This document shows positions 13,801 through 23,944 of a stretch of DNA of 64,000 nucleotides, one piece after another (the first letter of the stretch is position 1; every line of letters starts with the position of its first letter). The notes below the pieces were generated by a model. That model did no database searches, was not told the DNA's origin, and was given only the letters and a program-made list of their open reading frames with translations. A program made the position numbers and the translations under genes. The stretch covers positions 9,448,260-9,512,259 of the forward strand of contig CM022674.1 in NCBI GenBank assembly GCA_012295275.1. Direction: 5' to 3'. This stretch comes from Chrysomallon squamiferum (taxonomy: Eukaryota > Mollusca > Gastropoda > Neomphalida > Peltospiridae).

Positions 13801-15582
13801 GTGATCGGCCTATTATTTTTTTTTGTCTGTCTCTGTACCTCGCTTAAAGTGCAACAAACATTTTTTAGAAATACTTCTATAATAGATAAAAATTAAACCG
13901 ATATCTTGCATTACCAATCTAATGGGTCTTTAAAATTAAGATCCAAACATCACATAATTACATTTACAGACCGGTATAATTAGAATTCAGATGTGAAGTA
14001 TTATCTGTCTGATATACGTCTCTATAATTAAGATGTAACTCCTACCAATCTGATAGATTAGTACATCTCAGCTGTTACCTGTATGAGAATCTGCAATAAG
14101 CGGCCGTTTCCTCTGCTCTCTATCTGTTCATTATTCATGAAGTATTTTATTTGGACAAATAAAACCATCTTTTTGTCAGACAGTTTCAATTGATGTGCAT
14201 CAGCTGCAAACTATTAATATTTTGATGATGCCTCAAAGGAAAAGCTTGACCAAAGTGGTCATTAAGAGACAGTACAGATATTAGCGTCAGCGAATTCATC
14301 TCAGTACGACACGTCTGCTCCAGATTAGTTGGATTCTCGCTGTTACTGTAATAGCCAAGCTATTTTTAAAATTTCCGTTTCCAAACTACTCAGAGAAGAA
14401 TAGTTTGTGAATAGAAATAAAAGTAATAAAATGACTGTATACTGAAAATTTCGTTGTTATGAAACCAATCAAAGCATTATATCTATAAGAACAACAGCGC
14501 TTGTAAAAAATGCAGCCTAAGTCTATTTTTGGATGGCATTGTAATCAGTAGCTCGCCCACATGCAATATCATTAATAATTCTAATAGACATTGACAAAAT
14601 ATCAGCACTTACACTCAACACATGTATTTTTCAATGCACTTCAGTCTGTATCCTATGACAATATTTTTATTACCCTGTGAAATGCATATAAAAATCCCTT
14701 TGATACAAAAAGCAACTACCTTGTCATTTATACAACAACAACATTAATAAGTAAATTTATTATATCACTATTTATTATTGCTCCTTTGGAAAAGATTAAT
14801 AAAACAGCAAAAGAGGTTTTAACAAATGTGTAATCAGTCAAAAATCACATTTATTCAATGTTTAACAACAACTATATGTAGATATTATTGTTTAATAATC
14901 TCTTATAGTGAATAATTTATAAGCAAATACTTGACCTCTATGGTTTCAATTTTAATCTCAATTATAAAGAAAAATTTCATTTTGAAATGTTATAACATAG
15001 AATGATAGTTAGAGTTAAAGAAACATTGTGTATGGCGTTAAATATATGAAATCATCATTGGATCTGATCGTGAACGACAATAAAATTATTTATTATTGAT
15101 GGATTAATTAACTGTAATTACTTCTTTTTTAATTACTCTTAAAGGATTGGATATGTTTTGTCACTGGTAGTTACACTGAATATATTATACTATGTAGCCT
15201 GACCAGTTTCATTCAACAAAATATATTTGATGATACAGGTACTCTATTTCAAAAGCAACTAATTAATTTGTTAATAATAATTTCTAAACGTCATTCATAT
15301 GATAAACAAATTTAGGGAAACAAAATACAATTGTAGAATACTCTCATTTCAGTTCAAAATACCACTGATTACAATTTCAAAGCAGAAAAAAGAGCTAAAA
15401 TCAATAAATAATAAAAAGTAAATACAATTATATATATATATAATTTAAACTTCTGCATGAAACAGTTGTTTATTGGTTATATAAAATATGCTTATAGCTG
15501 TAAGTAAAATACTGTCAGCATAGATAAAGAATTACTGTTAAGAATCTCTTCAGAGAAAGAGAATTGCCAGATGACTAAACTC

Positions 15583-15600
15583 TTTTCATTTTTGTTTTAG
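15583..15600 (+). other. 3' splice acceptor upstream of the GPCR start
   Basis: A pyrimidine-rich tract ending TTTTGTTTTAG lies 23 bp before the ATG at 15624. It implies a spliced 5'UTR. Confidence 0.55.
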
Positions 15601-15623
15601 GTAGCAGTTGAGAACTGTCAGCT

Positions 15624-16666
15624 ATGAAGTGTGGCTGGAATAACACAAATCAACTGCAGAGTTTCTATATATGTTACTGGAATGCACATGGATATATATC
15701 TTTGGTAATATGTGCTTTTGGAAGTGTAACCAACATTATTAACATTTTGGTTCTCACAAAGAAGTCTATGCGTAACTCAATAAACAGCATCCTTACTGGA
15801 CTAGCACTAGCCGATTTGCTTACTATGACAATGTATATTCCCATGGCAATTCACTTTTATCTTCTTAATGACATTACTCAGTCAGCCAATAAGAATTCTT
15901 ACTCATGGATGACGTTTCTCATGTTCTATGCCACCTTTTCTATAGCAACTCATACTGTGTCAATCTGGCTTGCTGTCATTATGGCGATCATGAGATATTT
16001 CTTCATCAGACCCACTGGTAGAGGATCCAAGACTGTTACAACTCAGTCAACTATTTACATCATTGTAGTAACATATTTTTCGGCTGTGATTCTTACAATC
16101 CCAAATGCTCTTTCCACAGATATGCATGAGGTTACTGATGAAAATGAAACACTTTGGAGGTTTAATGCGCCAGCAATAGGTAGCAACCAGACCGACACAG
16201 TGGCTCTTCTCAACTTCTGGATTTATCCCGTTTTTTTGGTAAGATCATTCCTGTAATTCTTATCTCCATATTTGGTGGTCTCCTTCTGCAAACCCTGAGA
16301 GAAACAGATAAGCGAGGACAACGACTCAAGGGAGAAAATTCAACATCACATCGAAATAACAGGCGTACGACAATTATGTTGCTATCTGTAATATGCATGT
16401 ATGTTGTTTCTGAAGTTCCTCAAAGCATTCTCATCATCTTATGTGCTTGTGTGGATGGGTTTTTTCGAGGAATATACATCTGGCTGAGTGACATTATTGA
16501 CACAGTATCACTGATAAATAGTGCTATAAACTTTATTATGTACTGTACGATGAGTACACAGTTTCGTCAAGAGCTGATGGACACATGTTCTCAGTTTTGT
16601 CACAATGTAGAAAGAAAGTGTAAGAAAAAAAGTTCAGTTAAAACTGTCTCCATTACGCAAGTCTGA
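15624..16666 (+). CDS. FMRFamide/myosuppressin-type (DMSR-like) peptide GPCR, with a 1-nt frameshift
   Basis: A class A seven-helix receptor, about 347 residues if the frame is continuous. TM1 is at about residues 23-45. TM2 has LALADLL, with the conserved Asp at 64. TM3 ends MRY (123-125) in place of DRY. TM4 is at about 143-161. The second extracellular loop has glycosylation sequons at N174 and N188, and another lies at N6. The downstream frame gives TM5, TM6 with SEVPQSIL, and TM7 with LINSAINFIMYCTMSTQFR. The EVPQ and NSAINFIMY forms are typical of the DMSR/myosuppressin/sex-peptide receptor clade. The frame breaks in GTTTTTTTGG near 16230-16239; one more T would join TM5 without a gap. 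The only upstream signal is an acceptor, TTTTAG, at 15600, so the coding region is one exon. The ligand is probably an amidated neuropeptide, by family. Confidence 0.87.
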
Positions 16667-16902
16667 AATGAACTAATGTCTGTACTTTAAATTCACTCTG
16701 AATGATGTTTGTGTGTGGGTTTTTTCATGTGTACACAAACACATACGGATAAGAAACTGATTTTAAAAAACTGTACTGTGGATGAGACCACAAATTGAGT
16801 GTAGATAAAACAGGTTGTCAGAATCCGCTTTAAACAAAGACAAAATTTCATTTTGTTAAACTCGTATTTATTTCTATTCTTACAAATGCTATAATGTTTG
16901 TT

Positions 16903-16908
16903 AATAAA
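16903..16908 (+). terminator. Poly(A) signal of the GPCR gene
   Basis: AATAAA lies about 240 nt after the GPCR stop codon. Confidence 0.6.
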
Positions 16909-16909
16909 A

Positions 16910-18540
16910 TTGTTTTTGTTACTTAACGACATATTTTATTATTAATAATTATTTCATTCTGTTTTGTATGAAAATCACATAATACAGCCTAAACTAGAAT
17001 TGATTTTTATATATATGAAATCAAATATCACTGGTCGTTCATCTATTATTATAAATAAAATTATTATTATTAATATATTGTTTCACATGAAAGAAAAATG
17101 TTTTCACAAGTTAGGAACTGTTCAACAAATGATAACAATGATATCAAATTCTTTGTTCGGAAAAGTTTAATTAATTAGTTTTATTATTTTGTGATTTGTC
17201 AATATAATCTCTGTATAAACTAGCTTATATGTAGATTTTCCCAAGTGTGAATTCAATGTTACTCATTAATATATTAGTAACAAACCAATCAAAAACAAAA
17301 ACATAGGTAACGGATTTAAATAATTTTAAAAATAATTAATATGGCAGTTATCTATTACATTCAAAATTTGAAAACCATTCCATTCCATATTATTATGCTG
17401 CACATTTTATTTATTTAAATCTGACTTTTATGTCTACATTTAGCATTTATGAGATGAACAATGACAAAACACCATTTTATTTTACCCTAACAGTCTAAAT
17501 TCCAGATGACAGTATTGGCTAAACAACAGAAGAATAATAAGTCAAATGCAGATAACAATGATAAAAAAAGAAAGAAGAATGTATATTATAACTGGTTACT
17601 GTCAGTTTTATTCTGCAAAGGTAAGAAAGACCCAATTCAACGAGTCTGCTATTGCATTTGCAATAACCCTAAATTGTTTTACCTTAGAAAGGGACCTCTG
17701 CTACATACCACGCCTTAGTACACTCTTGTCATTACCTCGTCCTCTTGATGTACTGAAAATAATAAAGGTCAGAAATATTATTATTGCATGACAAATTGTC
17801 ACAATTTTATGGATTTGATCAACAAATTTATGGAGAGTTACTTTGCACAAAATGCCAAAAGTAAACTTTGCTAGAAGGACCTGGATTATAGCTATAAGCC
17901 AGAAATACTGAAACCAACAAGTCTTATGCGAATGTGTAGCAATGCCAACTCAGTTTTTTTTTTTTTTTTTATTATTGTTATTACTTTTGTTGTTTTTTTT
18001 TTTTTTTTTAAATTGTCTAATAAAGATGTATTTTATACCAATCCCAGAGGTAAAAAATAAAAAATAAAAAATAATTAAGCTATCTATACAGTGTAAAAGA
18101 TATGGCATTTCAAAGTGTTCAACAATTCATGATCCATGTATCGGTGTATTTTGACGTTTTTTTTTTATTTTTATTTTTTTATTGTTTTTTTTTTTCCAAA
18201 TCAACCTTATGTCACCAAATATTTATTTCAAGGGGTATCTTTATCAAATTTGCATTATCTATTCAATAAAGTGTTCTTTTCATGACGACCTTAACAGAAT
18301 TTGACTTACTGAGTTAAACATTATGTTTTAGGCCTGTTTAAATAGATGAGCATGAGATCATTTATGAATAAGAGTTGTCGTTCGTAATTTTTCTATTATT
18401 TTGATGTTTACTTCCACAGACACCCATATAGAGTTGTCGTTCCTGAGGGTTATTTTTCACTAATCTGGCACTAATCTAATGTATTCAAGAATGTGGTATG
18501 TTATCTGTACTATTTTATTTGTAATACAATAAGTTTCTTA
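16910..18540. other. AT-rich intergenic DNA, no gene seen
   Basis: Contains several long T tracts (about 17957-18009 and 18160-18195). Two overlapping open frames at 17506-17791 are Lys/Asn-rich and have no recognisable domain. Confidence 0.4.
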
Positions 18541-18552
18541 TTTTTTTCAGTC

Positions 18553-18649
18553 ATGCCAAACCAGCCGGTAATGAATCAAGGTTGGATGAAGATGCCTCCA
18601 CTCACAGGTGTCTTTGTGGTCTGTACAGTAATGTGTGGCGTTAGTGTTG
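18553..18649 (+). CDS. First coding exon of a small single-pass membrane protein (unidentified)
   Basis: A strong acceptor, CTTATTTTTTTCAG, ends at 18550, and the ATG follows 2 nt later. The product starts MPNQPVMNQGWMKMPPLTG and enters a hydrophobic stretch, VFVVCTVMCGVSV. Two donors would join the downstream exon in frame. One is TTG|GTACTT (end 18649), joined to the acceptor at 23471. The other is GGC|GTTAGT (end 18639), joined to the acceptor at 23461. Both give 76 residues and read into VEARFRRKLFKKN. Size and topology recall small inner-mitochondrial-membrane subunits or assembly factors, but no family was recognised. Confidence 0.45.
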
Positions 18650-19419
18650 GTACTTTAAGGTCGGACATTTTTACTGAGGATATATAAACACTGAAATGCA
18701 GTTTTAGACTGGCTTATCAAGTTGGATAGAATTTTTTGTTCGTTTTGAAACCATGCTGGAAACATTTATGCAACACCATATATAGCAAGTCAGAAATATG
18801 TGAAAAAGGGCGTAAAAGTAAAGTGACAAATGTTAATTTTGAAGGACACTTCTACCACTTATGTTAACTAGAAACAATTACACTGTATAAAGATATCTAT
18901 AAAGATCCTTTATACATGTTTAAGACGTTAATAATAATTGACTCATACGCCTTTTTTATATACTCAAGAACCTTCTGTAATTATTATTTGTATTTTGGTA
19001 ATATTGAAGACATAAATATAATTTTACTAAGACATTTATATTTAAAGAAAAGAATAATAGTTATCATAAAGATACAACTACCAGTGTATGTAAATTAACA
19101 AATTACACGTAAATATAAAACATTTGCAATATTGTAAGTAGTGATGTCAATAACATTTATCCCACACAACTGTGTCTTCACCTGAACAGAAAATACTCTG
19201 TCTGTCAGTCATGTTTATTTTTAAATACTTTTCCATATGTACATAATACAGATTATGTTAATTATTATAAATTGGAACCACTGTTACTTAAAGTTACGCT
19301 AAGACATTTAATAAATAAAGTCCACGAGTAAAACTAGGCAGTAAATGTTTGGAATATCATTATTGCCTCATCTTTAATATATCTCTTAATCTTTTTTTAG
19401 TAATATGTGTAACATATTA

Positions 19420-19790
19420 AAATGAAAGTGTGATGGAAGAAATGTTTTTATCTTCCATGTCTAAAAAATCACTTGTGTCATGATTGATTCGGTCTGCCGA
19501 ATCCACAGAACACTGTGAATTCCCCTGGGTGGGGTGTGTGAATGGCCAGAGGCCTGACATGACAAGTGGGGTTGCCTCCAGAGCAATAGGCGTTACGGGT
19601 TTTTGTTTTGCAGAATGATCTGGCGACAGACGTCTTATCGATAAGGTTCGAACCACATTGACAAATAACAGGAGTCCGTTTTCTTTTTTAATAAAAGGAC
19701 GGAGTTCTTTTGTTTAGGGGATAACTGTGGAAGGATTCCAGGGGAATGGTCGCTCTATATGAGTTGAGTCTGGACCTGGGTGACTACATA
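19420..19790. other. GC-richer unassigned island
   Basis: This stretch is markedly less AT-rich than its flanks and includes GGTTCGAACC at about 19646, which resembles a pol III B box. No matching A box at tRNA or SINE spacing was found. It may be a degraded repeat and ends near a (TA)n tract at about 19788-19809. Confidence 0.3.
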
Positions 19791-20059
19791 TATATATATA
19801 TATATATATTTGCCGTTTCCACTTGTATAACCCTTATGTAATTGGTGTGACAAATTACTATTGTTTCAGTACTAAAGTGAATATTCAGCACTAGCGCTAA
19901 TACAGTTTTAAAGGTGTCCTCCCTGAAGACACAGTTGAGCGTTTACCTTGAATAATACATGTAATAAATAATGGAATAGTTTGATACAAGTAAATACAGA
20001 ACACAGAACAAAATAATATAAAATCAGATTTATTTATAGATTTTAACATGTCCATTTGA

Positions 20060-21019
20060 CGCAGATTTATCCTAATTTTAAAAGATGTCCAGCGGCATTC
20101 AAAAATTGAATGGGTGTTTTCTGGCCAAGAGGTAGCTGTGCCTTCAGTCTCACGAGTCTGTTTTCCGTCTGTTTATAAACTTTCTTTCTTGGTGGTGGGG
20201 CAGATCCAAAGTTTATTTGTCTTAATTTAGGATGTTCTGATGTTTCTATTCCTTTTATCAATTCTACAAATCTATATATATTTTAATGGTGAAGTTGAAC
20301 TGACTGGTTCATTCTGGAATGAAAACCCTCCAGATTAATGCTTGTTCTAGGGCTAATGATCAGATGATGGTTCCACAAAATCAAAGGAAATCTGGCGTCA
20401 TTGTCTACCCTGTAGAAATCACATAATCATGTAATTTCTCCACCTGTGCAACATCAGGTCTATTATCCATGGTTTCAAATCATGCATCCTGCTTTGATTT
20501 GCTCATCTGTAGAAAACACAAGCATGTTGTCTTCATTTCCTTTTCTAAATAGCATCTTCAGTCATTTGACTTTGTCCATGATTCTTCTATATTGACATCG
20601 GCTCTAGTCTATGGTAGGGCAGGTATCAGAACTCGTCTCTGTCTGTACAGTGCACTGCTCATACTGGGAAAAGAAGGCAAACGATGAACAGTTTCTGTTG
20701 GTTGCTTTGCAACCTCATCATTGTATTTGCTGGTGTTGTTTCTTCTCTTGCTATCTTCCATACAATGCTGATAAACCAAGCAACCGAGAAGATGGTTGCG
20801 TTCTGATATGTTCCGAATAAAATTGCCAACAGTGGTGCATTCATGATACATGTTTTTGTCATGCATCTCCAGTGAACACTTTCTCCTCTGGTGTGATTCT
20901 TTGCAAATAGAAATCCATCTAATATTATTTTGTGGTCTACCTTTTTGTGACTGAACAAATTCTACGCTTCTAAGATCAGCCATATCTACAAAACTTGATT
21001 CTGTTTTTGGTAGGTACAT
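20060..21019 (-). mobile_element. Decayed MULE with FLYWCH domain, internally deleted
   Basis: The minus strand from about 21000 to 20610 encodes an N-terminal FLYWCH-type zinc finger. It includes KIILDGFLFAKNHTRGE and WRCMTKTC, then, after a frameshift, NISERNHL, EVAKQPTETV and LYRQRR, in the order seen in FLYWCH-bearing Mutator-like elements. The minus-strand frame at 20261-20067 reads PPRKKVYKQTENRLVRLK and GQKTPIQFLNAAGHLLKL, which resembles the C-terminus of the same proteins. The catalytic transposase core between them is missing apart from short scraps. The copy sits in the intron of the small two-exon gene and cannot be active. Confidence 0.62.
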
Positions 21020-21483
21020 GTAGTTAAGAACTTTATATGTTATGTCTGTGATTAGCTATGGTTTAAATGTTGATTAATGAAATACAAGACACTGGTTGTC
21101 AGAGACATAATAATCACTGATACATAAACAATGTCTATCTGAAATGAAATGAACTGAATACAGATGTTGTACTGGAGAAGCCCATGAGCTAAACTCTAAA
21201 ACATCAACGTCATAAAATACAGTATCTTTACATTTGTTAATTCCGTTTAGCAGATTACAATTAAGTTCTCCTAGTTGCTTGTGATGAACTGGTAGATATA
21301 ACAGCAACATCAAGCAGTAGCTTGCTGAACAGACTGGAGCAGTACCACTAAAGCAGTCAAAAAAGAGTTTGTCTCTCAAATGGCATGTCTGCATTATGGG
21401 ATGTCTGTCTTTTGGGTGGGAGCCGTTTTAAAAGTGTTTTTGTTTGTTGTTTCTAGCTACTGTATATATGTTACAGTCAATAA

Positions 21484-21600
21484 GTAAAACTTGTCATTTG
21501 GCCTAATGCCTGAAATGTTTAGGCATTTAGCCTAATGCCAAAGACCGTCAAGAGTTTGGCCTAAGGACTATAATTTCCAGGAATTAGTCATATGACTGGA
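21484..21600. repeat. Cluster of GGCCTAA motifs with small palindromes
   Basis: TTTGGCCTAATGCC, TTTAGCCTAATGCC and TTTGGCCTAAGG occur within 80 bp, followed by TTTCCAGGAATTAG (from 21574). A related sequence in inverted orientation is found at 23885-23943. Confidence 0.55.
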
Positions 21601-21647
21601 TTTTGGTTGGTGTTGTTTGACATTCTGCCTGATAGCAGTTCAGGCAA

Positions 21648-21702
21648 ACAGTCAAATGGATTTAATGCTTTGCTTACATCTGTCCATTGTAGGGATTAGT
21701 GG
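21648..21702 (+). repeat. Direct repeat, copy 1
   Basis: Matches 23330-23384 at 50 of 55 positions, with the shared core TTTAATGCTTTGCTTAC followed by CATTGTAGGGATTAGTGG. Confidence 0.8.
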
Positions 21703-23329
21703 TTCAATTCAATTTATTTTATTATTGTAAGCTTTACAGACTTCTTATTTTCAATCTCATCTTCAGTCTCACAACTTTCACATAACATACTGTGACGGAA
21801 CCTCTTTGCCAGACTGTTTTTAATTGTAATTTTGTTTTCTTTGTAGTGAATTATAGAAAATTCACAAAATCTTTATTTTTATATGTCCATGTAAAGCAGA
21901 ATATCTGCTATCTTTATCTTAAATACCTTATTATATTATGGTAATATTTATTTAGCTATCTAGTATAATCTTGTTTATAATTTATATAACTGTTTACCTA
22001 ATTAATGACAGAAAATGGGGGTATATACACAAAAACTAAATAGCAGAGCGTATGCAGACATACAGGGCTCTTTAGAAGCTGTATTATTTAATTAATGGAA
22101 ATTCCGTTATTTAATAAACTAAGAAACACTGGGGGTTAACTAACTCAAAATTGGCATTAAAAGCTACAAAGTAAATTCAGAAAGGCTATCTGCAGAGTTG
22201 TAGAACACCTGAGCGATGGGTATGTAAGTAGCGGCACACCTTTTGAACGAGATTTCTTTGATCAGTGCCCTTCTTGAGAGACTTTGTCTGTGGGCCGTAT
22301 GCACAAGACATAGGAGAAAACACAGACGATGGTAAATATGCTTTAAAGTTTTGTATATTGAATGATTTAAGATTTAGCTATCTATTACTGTTCAATTTTT
22401 ATGATGTTATTCATGTTTATAATTTATATAACTGGTACGTACTTACATTTATAATACACAGTTAACATATTTTAATAATTATAAAGAGTATTTAGAAAGA
22501 TCAAGTAACCAACTGGTCTGAATTAGTTTTGTATTATTTGTCAACGCTGTTTGCTTTGATAACATATCGTCAAATCATATGATTTAACTATGTAACTAAA
22601 ACAATTATCTATACTGAATTTGTTTCTGTGTTATTGTTCTGTAGTGGATACAGAAGTCATTTACTGCTTTAGTACTGTAAGCTGTCTCAGATAATTAACA
22701 TCTTGTCACGTGACGCTATTATAGTCTGCTTCCCTTTAGACGGGACGGGCCAAATTTTAGATAGTAATACCACTCAGACTAGTCACCGTGACAAATATAT
22801 ATTCTTTCTGTTCTCTTGGTATTCCCAGTCTCATTTGCCAGATGGTATGCTGATAGCCTTACTTTTGTTAAGTATCTGTTAACTGTTACACCATCTGTAA
22901 TGTATTTATATAAATTGTCACAGTTCACAGATGTATTTAGCTGAATTGAAAGATTCTGCCATGATTGTCATATATTCTTCGCTTCAATATGCACAAATAT
23001 TACATATTTTTTTGCTTTCATTAATCTGGTCCTGCTCTAGCTGTATGTACACCAGTCCCAATTCATATAAAGTTTTTCTAATAAAAGTCACCCAATTATT
23101 TTTCTATAATATAAAATACAATTTTTTTTGTGCTAATTAATTTCAACCAACATTGAATAATTTGATAAGTATGCTTTTTGAAAACCCCATATCTCACTAC
23201 CATAAAACAGCACACTAGTTACATATGTATCAAACAGTGACAATAGAGAAATGCAATTTAAAGACATATTATTTAGTCTGTTGCCTTATTGTTGTGTTAT
23301 TCTTACATCAAAGACCAATGATTTTAATA

Positions 23330-23384
23330 ACAGTCATATGGGTTTAATGCTTTGCTTACCTCTGATCATTGTAGGGATTAGTGG
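23330..23384 (+). repeat. Direct repeat, copy 2
   Basis: Second copy of the 55-bp unit at 21648-21702. It lies about 80 bp before the terminal exon of the small gene. Confidence 0.8.
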
Positions 23385-23461
23385 CAGTGTCATTTTTACA
23401 TCAAAGTGTTAATAGGTTTAAAATATGGTAGTGACTGATCATTTATGTGTCTGCTATATAG

Positions 23462-23605
23462 GTTCCTGTAGAAGCTCGATTTCGGAGAAAACTTTTTAAG
23501 AAGAATAAAGTGTGCAAGAGAGCGTACCTTCCAAAGGAAGATTACTTCTTGATTATGGACCAGCTAAAGAAAATATCTGATGATACTGAAGAAAACACAC
23601 CATGA
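23462..23605 (+). CDS. Terminal coding exon of the small membrane protein
   Basis: Acceptors end at 23461 (CTATATAG) and 23471 (TTCCTGTAG), and both keep the same frame with one of the upstream donors. The frame reads VEARFRRKLFKKNKVCKRAY, then LPKEDYFLIMDQLKKISDD, and stops at 23603-23605. It is strongly basic just after the predicted membrane segment and acidic at the end, fitting a single-pass protein with a short soluble tail. An AATAAA 238 nt later supports a real 3' exon. Confidence 0.55.
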   Translation, partial: VPVEARFRRKLFKKNKVCKRAYLPKEDYFLIMDQLKKISDDTEENTP

Positions 23606-23842
23606 GTACTACCTCATTCCAGGAACCAGTTTGATGTGTGTCCCAAGAGACTGATATTGTTGGATGATATGAACAAAGAATGCACATTGTCTCCTAGAGC
23701 AGCAGTGTCAAAGGAGTCATCCGCAGGAGGATGATGGTTCGTGAAATGCAACTGTAGGGGAACAACAAGCTGTCAAACAAAATGTAAATGTTTCAAGAAC
23801 GATCATTTGAACTGCTGTAATACACTACTTGATGTGTTTTGA

Positions 23843-23848
23843 AATAAA
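23843..23848 (+). terminator. Poly(A) signal of the small gene
   Basis: AATAAA about 238 nt downstream of the stop codon at 23605. Confidence 0.6.
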
Positions 23849-23944
23849 TGTTTTCATGCAATTGCAAGTCATTCTTTTTCATTCAGTCATTTTTGCCTAA
23901 TGACTAGAGCTCTATTTCAGTCATTTGGCCTAATTCCTGGAAAC

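Larger units (their letters stand above)
7470..15600. other. 8-kb AT-rich stretch, no gene seen
   Basis: Contains only simple repeats: (AAT)n near 8765-8785, (TAA)n at about 10799-10835, and poly(A) at about 13426-13447. Possibly the 5'UTR intron of the downstream GPCR gene. No transposon ends or exons were recognised. Confidence 0.4.

Noticed and set aside
16237-16245. GTAAGATC as a splice donor inside the GPCR
   Set aside because: The TM5 coding sequence resumes immediately in the next frame, so a missing T explains the break better than an intron.
17506-17791. Overlapping open frames as a coding exon
   Set aside because: Biased Lys/Asn composition, no domain, and no splice partner in frame.
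19640-19660. GGTTCGAACC as a tRNA or SINE B box
   Set aside because: No A box at the correct spacing and no cloverleaf could be drawn on either strand.
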